DNA of 64,000 nt, taken from NCBI GenBank assembly GCA_039720395.1, contig CM077827.1, positions 20,321,117 through 20,385,116 of the forward strand, in the 5' to 3' direction. Source of the stretch: Liquidambar formosana (lineage: Eukaryota; Streptophyta; Magnoliopsida; Saxifragales; Altingiaceae). Positions 49,396 to 59,310 of the stretch are shown here, piece after piece (the first letter of the stretch is position 1; every line of letters starts with the position of its first letter). Made by a program: the position numbers and the translations under genes. The notes beneath the pieces were generated by a model that saw nothing but the letters and a program-made list of their open reading frames with translations, had not been told where the DNA came from and made no database searches.

Positions 49396-52300
49396 TTGGA
49401 GGTATTCTTTAGCGAGAAATTGAATCTGGAAGATACGGACAGGGGGACCCTGGAAGAAGAAAATGAAGAACGAGACTGGGCGGAAAATGTGGATCAGACA
49501 AGCTGGAAGGTCTTATTGTCACCTAAGAGCGGCGAAGAAGTGTTCTCTCTGACGGATGAAACCGTCCCTACCAAGCTTATTGTTGTGGCTGATGGAGATA
49601 CTAGCACCTGGATCTGGGAACGTGCGGCTAGGGTCACGTATGGTGTCAAGGCGATTAATAAGCCTACTCAGGAGAAGTCTAGGGTTGGGTCTAAGTCTGA
49701 GTCCGGGTCGGGGTATGGGTTTGAGTTTTCCACTGATGTAATTTCCAATAAATCAAAGAAATTTGATTCTGCTTACTCTGCTGTGTCCCCTAACAATCAA
49801 ATTGCACAAATGCACGATCTTTTAGACCCAGATGAGCTAATTAATGAAAATCAAGATGTGAAAATTGAACCCATTAGAGAAGAGACTATCATTATTAATA
49901 TAAGCACTGATGAGAAAATTAAGGAAATCCAAATTGGCTCTACTCTGTCCATGCAAGAACGTGCAGATCTTACAGCTCTGCTGCGGGAGTTTTCTGATGT
50001 GTTTGCTTGGTCTTATGAGGACATGCCTGGAATTGACCCCGCTATAGCACAGCATCACATTCCTATTAGGGAGGGAGCAAGGCCAGTCAAACAAAAGCTA
50101 AGAAGAATGGCACTGGAATGGTCATTGAAGGTTAAGGAAGAGGTGACTAAGTTATTAAAAGTGGGGTTTATCAAAACGGTAGATCAGGCGGATTGGATAG
50201 CCAACATCGTGCCGGTACCAAAGAAGGATGGAAAGGTGCGGGTGTGCATTGACTACAGGGATCTTAACAAGGCTTGCCCTAAGGATGACTTCCCCCTGCC
50301 TCACATCGATGTGTTGGTAGATAACACAGTAGGGAGCGCTCTAATGTCTTTCATGGATGGGTTCTCGGGATATAATCAGATACGGATGGCGCCGGCAGAT
50401 ATGACTAAGACCACCTTCACAACTGGGTGGGGGACGTATTGTTACACGGTAATGCCATTTGGACTTAAAAACGCCGGAGCGACGTACCAGAGGATGGCTA
50501 CCACGCTACTCCACGATATGATGCATCAGGAGGTAGAGGTGTATGTCGATGATATGATTGTTAAGGCAGAAACTCGAGAAGGGCATTTAGAGAATCTTAG
50601 GAAGTTCTTTGGACGAATCCGGGAATACAGTCTGAGGTTGAATCCACAAAAGTGCACATTCGGGGTCACGTCAGGGAAGTTGTTAGGATACATTGTGAGT
50701 AGCAGGGGCATTGAGGTAGATCCAACGAAGGTCAAAGCAATTTTGGAAATGCCATCACCGAAAACAGAGAAGGAGATTAGGGGGTTTCTGGGGCGATTAC
50801 AGTACATTAGCCGTTTCATAGCCAAGTTGACCCCCACCTGTGAGCCCATTTTCAAACTGCTTAGGAAAGGGGAGCCTAAAGAATGGAATGAGCAATGTCA
50901 ACAAGCTTTCGAAGCCATCAAAAGATATCTCCTGAATCCCCCGGTGCTGGTTCCTCCACGCCCTGGTAAACCTTTGTTACTCTACCTGTCCATTTTTGAG
51001 GAAGCTTTAGGAAGCATGTTGGCGCAAGAGGATGATCGTGGTATTGAACATGCGATCTATTACCTAAGCAAGAAGCTGCAAGGTTACGAGGCGAAGTACA
51101 ATGCGATAGAAAAGTCCTGTTTCGCTTTGGTTTGGGCTGTGCAAAAACTGAGGCACATTCTGCTAAATTTCGAGGTGTGGATAGTGGCAAGAATGGATCC
51201 GCTCAAATACTTGTTTGAGAAACCGGCTTTGAATGGTCATCTATCTCGGTGGTTGATTTTATTGGCAGAATTTGAACTTGTATATGTGACACAAAAGTCT
51301 ATTAAAGGAGGGGCTGTTGCCGAGTACTGCGCCGAACACCCGATCCTGGGACATGGACTTAACGATGAATTTCCCGACGAGAACCTTCTAGTTGTCGAGT
51401 GTGATGAGGCATGGAATATGTATTTCGATGGGGCTTCGAATCAGTATGGAGATGGGGTAGGGGTTTTGTTAATAGCTCCTGATGGTTCTCACATGCCGCT
51501 GTCGATAAAGTTGAACTTTCAGAACTCCAACAACACAGCAGAATATGAAGCATGTGTCGCTGGGCTAGAAGCCTTGTTGGCGTTGGGAGTCGAAGAAGTG
51601 GAGGTATATGGGGATTCAGCCTTAGTGATATCTCAAGTACAGAGGATATGGAGAACCCGAGAAGAACACCTGAAGCCTTACCAAGGTTACCTAGAGAGAC
51701 TGACCCAGAGATTCCGGAAAATAACTTTCACGCCCTTACCCCGAGCTCACAACCAATTCGCCGACGCATTGGCTACCTTGGCTTCCATGATTCAAATGCC
51801 CGCTGGAACCCAGATAGAGCCATTGACCGTCCAACAGAAGTTCAGACCCGCACATGAAGAAGGGATCCTGGTAATTGACGGAGAGCCAGATGATGGGCAC
51901 CCTTGGTACTTTGACGTTTGGAACCTCTTGGAAAAAGGAGAGTACCCGGAAAATGCCAATAAGAAGGATCGTAGGGCATTAAGGCTGTTCGCCACGCAGT
52001 TTATCATCTGCGGAGGGAAATTATTCAAAAGGTCCTATGATGGGATACACCTGCTTTGCGTAGATCGCCGCATGGGAGAAACACTCATGAGTGAAGTGCA
52101 TGAAGGGGAGTGTGGGTCACACATGAATGGGAGAATGTTGGTTAAGAAGCTGCTAAGGTTGGGGTGTTACTGGACAACTATGGAAACTGACTGCGTACAG
52201 TACGTCAGAAAGTGCCATCAATGCCAAGTGTACGCCAGTGCAAACTACATGCCGCCGGTGGAGTTGCATCAACTGGCATCTCCCTGGCCGTTTTCAGTAT

Positions 52301-53148
52301 GGGGAATAGACATCATCGGAGAGATTAAGCCATCTACAACTGGTGGGTATAAATATATCCTGGTGGCAATCGATTATTTTACCAAATGGGTAGAAGCGGC
52401 AGCATATGTAGAGTTGAAATCGAAACATGTGGCCAAGTTCGTCGAAACCAACATAATCTGCCGGTACGGAGTACCCCATGAGATTATTTCAGATAATGGA
52501 ACGCACTTTGAAGATGAGGTCAAGAAGTTGTTCACAAAATTCGGTATCCAGCATCACAAATCTTCACCCTACAGGCCCCAGACTAATGGAGCTGTGGAGG
52601 CTGCCAACAAGAATGTCAAAACCATCCTCAGTAAAACGGCAGTAACCTACAAGGATTGGGTGGAGAAGCTTCCTTATGCATTATGGGGATATCGGACGTC
52701 CGTGAGAACTTCCACAGGTGCTACGCCCTATTCATTGGTATACGGAATGGAAGCCGTATTACCCGTGGAGCTGGAAGTACAGTCTCTTAGGGTTGCATTG
52801 GAAAGTCAGATTCCGGAGGTAGAATGGGCCAGAGAGCGGTATGAACAGCTGGCGCTATTAGAGGAAAGAAGGCTCAAGGCATTGTACCATGTGCAAGGTT
52901 ATCAACGACGAATAGCTCGGGTTTTCAATAAAAGGGTCAGACCGCGGAACTTGAAGGAAGGGGACTTGGTTCTTAAGGAATTTAGAGCACCTGTGTTCGA
53001 TCCTCGAGGGAAGTTCAAGCCCAATTGGGTGGGGCCCTACGTCGTCAAGACAATTTACCCAGGTGGTGCGGTCAAGTTAATGGATGGTGATGGGAACGAG
53101 TTGGTGAATCCAGTGAATATGGACAGACTCCGTAAATATTATGTGTAG
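49396..53148 (+). CDS. pol: Element 2 pol: RT, RNase H, second RNase H, integrase (intact)
   Basis: The 1,250-codon frame is open from the TGA at 49369. No ATG marks its start; 49396 is a TTG, so the protein is probably made as part of a longer precursor. Order: RT (residues about 200-420, YVDDMIVKA near 381), a Ty3-type RNase H lacking the usual first Asp (LYLSIFEEALGSML), a second archaeal-type RNase H (YFDGASN near 675, AEYEAC, GDSAL, FADALA), an integrase zinc finger (H...H...CHQCQ), a DDE core (WGIDIIG near 969, ISDNGTHF near 1031, NGAVEAANKN near 1063) and a C-terminal basic tail ending at 53148. All catalytic residues of RT, second RNase H and integrase are present. Confidence 0.92.
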   Translation: MEVFFSEKLNLEDTDRGTLEEENEERDWAENVDQTSWKVLLSPKSGEEVFSLTDETVPTKLIVVADGDTSTWIWERAARVTYGVKAINKPTQEKSRVGSKSESGSGYGFEFSTDVISNKSKKFDSAYSAVSPNNQIAQMHDLLDPDELINENQDVKIEPIREETIIINISTDEKIKEIQIGSTLSMQERADLTALLREFSDVFAWSYEDMPGIDPAIAQHHIPIREGARPVKQKLRRMALEWSLKVKEEVTKLLKVGFIKTVDQADWIANIVPVPKKDGKVRVCIDYRDLNKACPKDDFPLPHIDVLVDNTVGSALMSFMDGFSGYNQIRMAPADMTKTTFTTGWGTYCYTVMPFGLKNAGATYQRMATTLLHDMMHQEVEVYVDDMIVKAETREGHLENLRKFFGRIREYSLRLNPQKCTFGVTSGKLLGYIVSSRGIEVDPTKVKAILEMPSPKTEKEIRGFLGRLQYISRFIAKLTPTCEPIFKLLRKGEPKEWNEQCQQAFEAIKRYLLNPPVLVPPRPGKPLLLYLSIFEEALGSMLAQEDDRGIEHAIYYLSKKLQGYEAKYNAIEKSCFALVWAVQKLRHILLNFEVWIVARMDPLKYLFEKPALNGHLSRWLILLAEFELVYVTQKSIKGGAVAEYCAEHPILGHGLNDEFPDENLLVVECDEAWNMYFDGASNQYGDGVGVLLIAPDGSHMPLSIKLNFQNSNNTAEYEACVAGLEALLALGVEEVEVYGDSALVISQVQRIWRTREEHLKPYQGYLERLTQRFRKITFTPLPRAHNQFADALATLASMIQMPAGTQIEPLTVQQKFRPAHEEGILVIDGEPDDGHPWYFDVWNLLEKGEYPENANKKDRRALRLFATQFIICGGKLFKRSYDGIHLLCVDRRMGETLMSEVHEGECGSHMNGRMLVKKLLRLGCYWTTMETDCVQYVRKCHQCQVYASANYMPPVELHQLASPWPFSVWGIDIIGEIKPSTTGGYKYILVAIDYFTKWVEAAAYVELKSKHVAKFVETNIICRYGVPHEIISDNGTHFEDEVKKLFTKFGIQHHKSSPYRPQTNGAVEAANKNVKTILSKTAVTYKDWVEKLPYALWGYRTSVRTSTGATPYSLVYGMEAVLPVELEVQSLRVALESQIPEVEWARERYEQLALLEERRLKALYHVQGYQRRIARVFNKRVRPRNLKEGDLVLKEFRAPVFDPRGKFKPNWVGPYVVKTIYPGGAVKLMDGDGNELVNPVNMDRLRKYYV

Positions 53149-53320
53149 GCAGAGTCGTGACAATTTGGCAAAGTACTCAGTGCTCAAATTAATAATAATA
53201 GTTTTTTATTGATTGGGGAAAATCATTACATCTTTTCTGATGCTTATTCATTAACTCATAAGGGATTAAAAGCAAGTGCATGGGTACAATAGTTGATAGG
53301 GGTACGGGGGATAGTCAAGT
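53149..53320. other. Convergent 3' gap between pol and antisense gene (element 2)
   Basis: Only 172 bp separate the pol stop from the stop of the minus-strand DUF7745-like gene. It is AT-rich ('aataataata') with AATAA-like signals on the plus strand near 53190-53200. Transcripts from the two strands must overlap or terminate within this interval. Confidence 0.5.
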
Positions 53321-54679
53321 TCATTTCTTCCTCGCCTCTGTTTCGACCTCTGTTTCCCTTTTCCTCTTGTGTTCTTCTTCTTCCTTTTCCTCTCTCTCCA
53401 TGTCAGTAAACAGCCAGTTATAGTAGGACCCAGGGGGGCTAATCACTTCAGAGGGGGTGACAGCCCAATACACTGCCTTGCTATACCAGTCATTTTCCAC
53501 GCGATCCACATGGTTGGGTTTCCAGGGGCAGGTGTAACCAAGGTGACCCCATTTGATCGGATCCTGGCGTAGCCCTTGCTGACGGCGGATGCGTATAGGG
53601 GAGTAGAAAGAAACCTCCTTGAGACCAATCAGCATGACGCTGTGAGGAAGGATCAGATTTCGAACAGCATGAGAGGTCCTCCACCAAGGACAGAGCCAGC
53701 GGATGTTGTGGCAGGATATGGATTCTAACAAATCTCGGGCTTGCTCGACGTTTGGGAAGGGTTTGATGACCTTCCTGTGACGATAGTGCTGCGGGTGATA
53801 TGTCCAGATACTCATGGCAGGGTCTTCGACCAGTTTTAGGAGTTCGAACAGCCAAATCTGCATCACAAAGGAATAAAGATGGAAGGGTCAACAGACCATG
53901 CACGTACGTACATGAGTTATGCACGTACGTGCATGGACAATGCACGTACGATCATGGCATGAAAAAAAAAAAAAAAAAAAGAAGAAGAAGAAAGAGAGAA
54001 GGAGGGAAAAATCTGAGAAAATAAAAGAAGAAGAGAGAGAAACCTGTAGAAGGAGGGGGCTGCCACCGAAGGAGAAACTGTCGCTTCGCGCCACGCGATC
54101 GAGCCCATTCAGAGTATCTGCCAAGACAACCATGCTGGGGTTGAAATCCTTGATTTCCGGGATCATGCGCACAATAAAAGTCTCCAAACTCGATGACTCA
54201 TCTCTGAAAAAGAGGGCGGCAAGGGCACAGAAGCACGCCGCGCGCAGATAATAGACCCGAGCCTGGCCAGCGGGAGGCATGGGACGGGACATGAAGTATT
54301 CAACGAGTTTCGCCACGTCCACTCTAAAACCCGTAGTCCACCCTTGCACCAGTCGCACAGAAAGGCCTAGGAACTGGGCCACCTCGGCAGCCGGGACCTT
54401 GTCAATCGGGGGAAGGAGCAAGCCGTTGAAGCTAGTCCGCCCTATGATACCGCCAAAATCTTCGAGTGTGGGGCACAACTCGTTCAGATTGAATCGGAAG
54501 ACGTGGCGGGTTGGCTTCCAGTATTCTGTAGCAACGAGAAGAAAAGTATAGTTGATTTTCACCCGACAGTAGTCAAACAAGCACGGGAGGCCGAAAGCTT
54601 CTTTGAAATCATCCCGAGCTCGGTTATCAAAGGACAAGAGCCATCGTTTGATGTCTTTGACAAACTTAGGGTCTTCCAT
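53321..54679 (-). CDS. Antisense DUF7745/PMD-related gene of element 2, two exons, intact
   Basis: Exon 1 is 54679-54044 and exon 2 53857-53321 on the minus strand, with GT-AG ends and a phase 0 intron, giving 390 codons. Exon 1 has YWKPTRHVFRFN followed by NELCPTLEDFGG and the VVLADTLNGLDRV segment matching VLAETLNSLDKV of element 1. Exon 2 has YHPQHYRHRKV, as in element 1 (PQHYCCRRV), and ends in a highly charged Glu/Lys/Arg tail. The family is named from memory (DUF7745-like, related to PMD); the biochemical role is unknown. The intron contains an ACGTACGT cluster, and another lies just upstream of the promoter. The gene is convergent with pol. Absence of stops in a transposon with a broken gag suggests recent function. 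Confidence 0.75.
53898..53958. promoter_or_regulatory. ACGTACGT cluster in intron of antisense DUF7745-like gene
   Basis: Three motifs, TGCACGTACGTACA, TGCACGTACGTGCA and TGCACGTACGATCA, at about 20-bp spacing, arranged almost like the LTR cluster at 36879-36938. They lie inside the intron (54043-53858). Confidence 0.75.
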
Positions 54680-54718
54680 CGTAGGGTTTCAGTGGAGAAG
54701 AACGGAGAAGGGGGCTCG

Positions 54719-54724
54719 TTTTAT
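54719..54724 (-). promoter_or_regulatory. TATA-like box of antisense DUF7745-like gene
   Basis: ATAAAA on the minus strand, 40 bp before the ATG at 54679 and 55 bp downstream of the palindrome cluster at 54779-54856. Confidence 0.5.
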
Positions 54725-54778
54725 GCAGAAAAAGTTGCCAAATCGACGAAGTGCGAGAAAAAGGAAAGAAATAGACCC

Positions 54779-54856
54779 ATGATCGTACGAGCATAAGCCA
54801 TGCACGTACGAGCATGGTCTGTGCACGTACGAGCATGGCCTATGCACGTACGTGCC
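54779..54856. promoter_or_regulatory. ACGTACGT cluster upstream of antisense DUF7745-like gene
   Basis: Four related motifs, three with a degenerate right half (ATCGTACGAGCAT, CACGTACGAGCAT twice) and one TGCACGTACGTGC. Located in the promoter of the gene that starts at 54679. Confidence 0.75.
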
Positions 54857-55165
54857 CAGACCCCTTTTTTCGTATTTTTTATCCCCTTTTCTCGGTTTTA
54901 GGGTCTTGTTGCTGTCGTGTGAAGCCTTTTGGGGTGCTATCCTTGTATTAAACGGCTGGCTATTTATCCTAGCGCAATAGAGGAAGCAAGAAAGGACAAA
55001 TGTGCATCGCAGTGTAAGAGAAAAGGGAAAGAGAAAAATAAAGCCATATTTGATATATCACAGGAGTAACAGTCATGTCCGAAATATACAGAAAGGGGAG
55101 GAGAAATGAGTACATGTCCAAAAAAAATAATAAACAAGTAACCCCTAATGTCCAAAACGAATACA
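54857..55165. other. Spacer between the two antisense genes (element 2)
   Basis: About 300 bp between the PMD gene stop (55166) and the palindrome cluster of the next gene. It presumably carries the PMD gene terminator. No gene is seen. Confidence 0.4.
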
Positions 55166-57843
55166 TCAACGTGGAACATATAGAGGGGTCTGGGCAGGAG
55201 AGGCTGGCGGGCTGTCATCATCATCACCATCATCACCACCATCACCACCATCGCCACCATCACCACCATCGCCGTCATCCTCATCAGCCCCGAAGCCATC
55301 CCAGTCCTCCCCAGCAGGAGCCTGCTCCGCAATCACTAACCTGCGAGAGAGAGACGTGACCATGACCTTCAGGCTCCCCACCATCCGCAAAAGTGTCGAG
55401 GACTCCTCACGGGTGAGCTGCGAGTAGAAAAGCAAGGGGCAATCGTTAGGACATGCATGTTTTACTTGTATATATGCGTGAAAACTAACAAATGCAGGAA
55501 CTTGGGAACTCACCGGCCTAGTACCCTCAGCCATCGGGTACCCAATGCACCTGTTCAGCCTGGGGATATCCTCCTCCATGGCTAAATCAGGTGTGACATG
55601 GAAAGGCACGCTCCACCCCGGCATGATGGGGGCCAGCCCAGCGGGCGCATCTGCAGCAGGAGCAGCCTGTGGAAAGAAGTCAAGCACAGTTGGTAAAAAG
55701 AAAGCAGAGATGGGAAATTAACAAGACTCAGAAAAGGGTATACATACCGGCGCAACAAAGATGCTGTCCATCAACCGCTCCCGTGCAAAAGAGGCATAAT
55801 CGATCTCCTCGGCAGATAAGCGATCTGTATAAGGGATCATGGCCCGCCAGGTAGCCAGGTCACTCGATGTCGCCTCAGCAGGGATAGCGACAAAACGGGG
55901 AGGATCTACTGGGACCGGAGGACCACCCGCGCCCACATCGGCAATCTGCCATACCACCCTCTCCGCAAGATAGAAGGAGCGGACCCCTGGGCACTCGAAC
56001 ACCGTGGACAGGGTGGAGAGCGTCAAGGCAGCAGCATCCCACTCAGCAGGGGCGCGTGCGGGGGTGCCCTCCCAGGGGCGCGGGATGATCTGTGGAAAAG
56101 CAGTAATAGGGTGAATACATGAGTATAATGCTATCAACCGTACCGTTAAAGTAAGATAAGACTTACCCGGTCAACGGTCAGCTCGTCCAGGAAGCGACGG
56201 GAGCTCCAATAGTCGTGCTTGTCGACGGGGGAATCTGGGTTCCCGCGGAAGTACCGACCTGCCCAAAGCTGCACAAGTAGATGTGATAAGGAACCAATAT
56301 GGAATGACAGGTAAGGAAAGGAGAAAAGAGACAAAAGAGGAGGAAAAGGAGGGGATATATACCGCCCAGACCCGCCAGTGGCTAACCATGGGCTGGACAG
56401 CCATCCGACTCAGCGAGTCCATAGCCGAGATCACATGGCCGTACACCGCCGCTCCCCAGCTGAACTCGCGGGCCCTCCCTAAGTCCCTCAAGGCCAGCAA
56501 CCAGCCGAAAGGGACCGTCTGCGCTGCATTCGGGACTAGATAGCCCCCTATCAGAAACAGCAGATACCCGCGCGCCATCCGGATCCGCTGAGCAGCTGTA
56601 CCCTGCCCCTGGGTGGACATACGGTCATAGATGTCCAAGATGAAGATGGAGGCGCTGTCATACTCGATCCCCAAAAGATCGTGGGAGAGTCTCTCCCTCT
56701 CGCTCTCCTCGTGGTCAAAAGGAAGCGGAAGGCCATCCATACGTAGACCCGTGAGGCGGTAGAAGTCGTAGGGGGTCAGGGTCAGCTCCCGACCAGCAAT
56801 GTGGAAAGTATGGGTGGTGTCCCACCATCTCTCAGCCATGTTGTGGACGAAAGCCCGGTCGCTATCGTCCACCAATCCCGAGATCACCGTCCCGAAACCG
56901 GCACCGGTAACCAAGGCCTTCGTCTCCGCTGTGAGACGAGCCCACCACGCCTTCGCATTCGCCACGCCTCCACGGGTGACGGGCAGCTTCGGCAGCTATT
57001 ACACAAGGAGAAAGCAGGTAAGCACAGCACAGGTATGTGTATTTGCAGCAGAAAAAAAAAAAAAAAAAAATTCGAAAATAAGGAAGAAAGCACAGCAGGC
57101 ACGTACGTACATGCCTTAGGCACGTACGTGCATCAGGCAGGCACGTACGTGTCTGTGACCTTTTTTTGCCTCTTTTTGGACCCACCCCACATTCGTTGCA
57201 CGACGTACATGCCTTAAGCACGTACGTGCATCAGGCAAGCACGTACGTGCATGCCTTAAGCACGTACGTGCATCAGGCAAGCACGTACGTGCATCAGCCT
57301 GTTTGCCCCTTTGATTCCCAGTCATACCCACACGAACCCCTGAGGTTCCTACCCCCTCATGTCTGTTTCGAACCTCGGAGAGGCTCGAATGCGTCCTATT
57401 CCACGATTAACTGAAAGGAACTGGGTTAAGTCCGGATAAAGACACGTGCGCACGTATACGACGCACGTACGCGCATTCGATACGTACGTACGTGCCTTTA
57501 GCTGGGTTTTTTCCAGTTTTTCTTCCATTTCGGTAACATCCCACCAAATCCCCAGATTTTACCCCCTCACATTTCGTTTTCTTGATAACCCAAAGTCAAG
57601 GTTTTTGTTTTGATAACCGAAAATGAAATAAACATTGCGGAAATGAACACTTACTCGGCCTAGCGCGGCGAGATGGGAGGCGTGCTCGGTGGGACGGAGG
57701 AGGATGCCACCCTCACTACGTCGGAGGCGGGGCTGGGGGCGCCACCTCTGGATCGCGGGCCTCCCTAGCTCGTCAGGGTCCCTCGCCGATGCGGCACCTG
57801 ATGTGCTCGCCTTCGCCGACGTGCGCTGGTGTTTGGGTGCCAT
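55166..57843 (-). CDS. Antisense plant mobile domain (PMD) gene of element 2, six exons, intact
   Basis: Exons on the minus strand, all with GT-AG borders and phase 0 introns: 57843-57655, 56995-56363, 56268-56167, 56089-55748, 55666-55514 and 55417-55166, giving 556 codons. Exon 2 carries the plant mobile domain: ERWWDTTHTFHIAGRELTLT, TGLRMDGLPLPF, GYLLFLIGGYLVP and FSWGAAVYGHVISAMDSLSR. The N-terminus is Ser/Ala/Arg-rich, and the C-terminus has a helical segment and a Gly/Asp repeat tract. It aligns exon by exon with the element 1 gene (exons 1-5). Cellular PMD proteins (MAIN, MAIL1) are nuclear and affect transposon silencing. A TATA box at 57947-57952 and palindromes upstream and in intron 1 suggest its own promoter. 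The exons are markedly GC-richer than those of element 1. Confidence 0.85.
57098..57297. promoter_or_regulatory. ACGTACGT clusters in intron 1 of antisense PMD gene
   Basis: At least seven GCACGTACGTGCAT-type motifs in two groups (57098-57154 and 57198-57297), the densest set in the element. A third, looser group lies at 57440-57498. All are inside intron 1 (57654-56996), none in an exon. Confidence 0.75.
57440..57498. promoter_or_regulatory. Looser ACGTACG cluster in intron 1 of antisense PMD gene
   Basis: Variants such as CACGTGCGCACGTATACG and TACGTACGTACGTGCC, closer to the start of the intron than the two main groups. Confidence 0.6.
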
Positions 57844-57946
57844 GGGTATGCTCGGATAAGATCGAGAGGCAGGAGGTGAGGTTGGGAGATGTAAAGTCTC
57901 TTGGTCTGTAAGAGTGTACGTAAGGATTATGGGACGTGGGTGCGAG

Positions 57947-57952
57947 TTTATA
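57947..57952 (-). promoter_or_regulatory. TATA box of antisense PMD gene (element 2)
   Basis: TATAAA on the minus strand, about 104 bp before the ATG at 57843 and about 90 bp downstream of the palindrome cluster at 58042-58100. Confidence 0.65.
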
Positions 57953-58041
57953 GGCGTTTTCGCGCCTTTTGAACTGCCCCATAACCATGCATTGAAAACG
58001 ACGCCGTTTGGGGAGTCTCTTTGAATACCCACAAGAACCGG

Positions 58042-58100
58042 ATGCACGTACGTGCATTGGGCATGATCGTGCGAGCACGACCGAGGCACGTGCGATCATG
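58042..58100. promoter_or_regulatory. ACGTACGT cluster upstream of antisense PMD gene
   Basis: One perfect TGCACGTACGTGCA and two degenerate copies (ATCGTGCGAGCACG, GCACGTGCGATCAT). It sits in the promoter of the PMD gene, matching the 80-nt block of element 1 in position. Confidence 0.75.
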
Positions 58101-58149
58101 GACTTCAATTGCCGATTTATTTGCGGTTCGACTCGATAATCAACCAATC

Positions 58150-59310
58150 CAAGTTCATCTTAAATATCCCTTCAATTAACCCGGATTTAATTGGAATTCA
58201 CCCCGCGAATTCCGATTCGAGACTTAATCAATCTGGACTTAATTCGAAATTAAATCAACCCGGATTTAATTGGAATTCGAAATTTAATCAACCCGGATTT
58301 AATTGGAATTCACCCCGCGAATTCCGATTCGAGACTTAATCGATCTGGATTCAATTCGAAATTAAATCAACCCGGATTTAATTGAAATTCACCCCGCGAA
58401 TTTTAATTCGGAACTCAATCAACCCGGATTTAATTGGAATTCGAAATTTAATCAACCCGGATTTAATTGGAATTCACCCCGCGAATTCCGATTCGAGACT
58501 TAATCAATCTGGACTTAATTCGAAATTAAATCAACCCGGATTTAATTGGAATTCGAAATTTAATCAACCCGGATTTAATTGGAATTCACCCCGCGAATTT
58601 CAATTCGGAACTCAATCAACCCGGATTTAATTGGAATTCGAAATTTAATCAACCCGGATTTAATTGGAATTCACCCCGCGAATTCCGATTCGAGACTTAA
58701 TCAATCTGGACTTAATTCGAAATTAAATCAACCCGGATTTAATTGGAATTCGAAATTTAATCAACCCGGATTTAATTGGAATTCACCCCGCGAATTTCAA
58801 TTCGGAACTCAATCAACCCGGATTTAATTGGAATTCGAAATTTAATCAACCCGGATTTAATTGGAATTCATCCCGCGAATTCCGATTCGAGACTTAATCG
58901 ATCTGGATTCAATTCGAAATTAAATCAACCCGGATTTAATTGAAATTCACCCCGCGAATTTTAATTCGGAACTCAATCAACCCGGATTTAATTGGAATTC
59001 GAAATTTAATCAACCCGGATTTAATTGGAATTCACCCCGCGAATTCCGATTCGAGACTTAATCAATCTGGACTTAATTCGAAATTAAATCAACCCGGATT
59101 TAATTGGAATTCGAAATTTAATCAACCCGGATTTAATTGGAATTCACCCCGCGAATTTCGATTCGAGACTTAATCGATCTGGATTTAATTCGGAATTAAA
59201 TCAACCCGGATTTAATTGGAATTCGAAATTTAATCAACCCGGATTTAATTGGAATTCACCCCGCGAATTTCAATTCGAGACTCAATCAACCTGGATTTAA
59301 TTGGAATTTA
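58150..59310. repeat. Tandem array with alternating units of about 85 and 113 bp
   Basis: Built from CCCGGATTTAATTGGAATTC, CACCCCGCGAATTCCGATTC and related pieces. Units of about 80-86 and 111-113 bp alternate, giving a higher-order period near 197 bp in the middle of the array. The translated open frames across it repeat the same peptide and are a by-product. It occupies the interval between the antisense PMD promoter and the 3' LTR, like the 80-bp array of element 1. Confidence 0.85.

Noticed and set aside
55075..55359. His-rich frame on the plus strand
   Set aside because: It is the complement of the Gly/Asp-coding repeat in the last exon of the PMD gene.
56862..57414. Peptides with repeated CTYVH / ARTCL / VRTCL
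   Set aside because: They arise from the CACGTACGTGCA palindromes read in different frames inside intron 1 of the PMD gene.
58109..59173. Several 76-82-codon frames with repeated NPDLIGI / NQPGFNW peptides
   Set aside because: They are translations of the tandem array. The peptide repeat follows the DNA repeat, and there is no start context or family.
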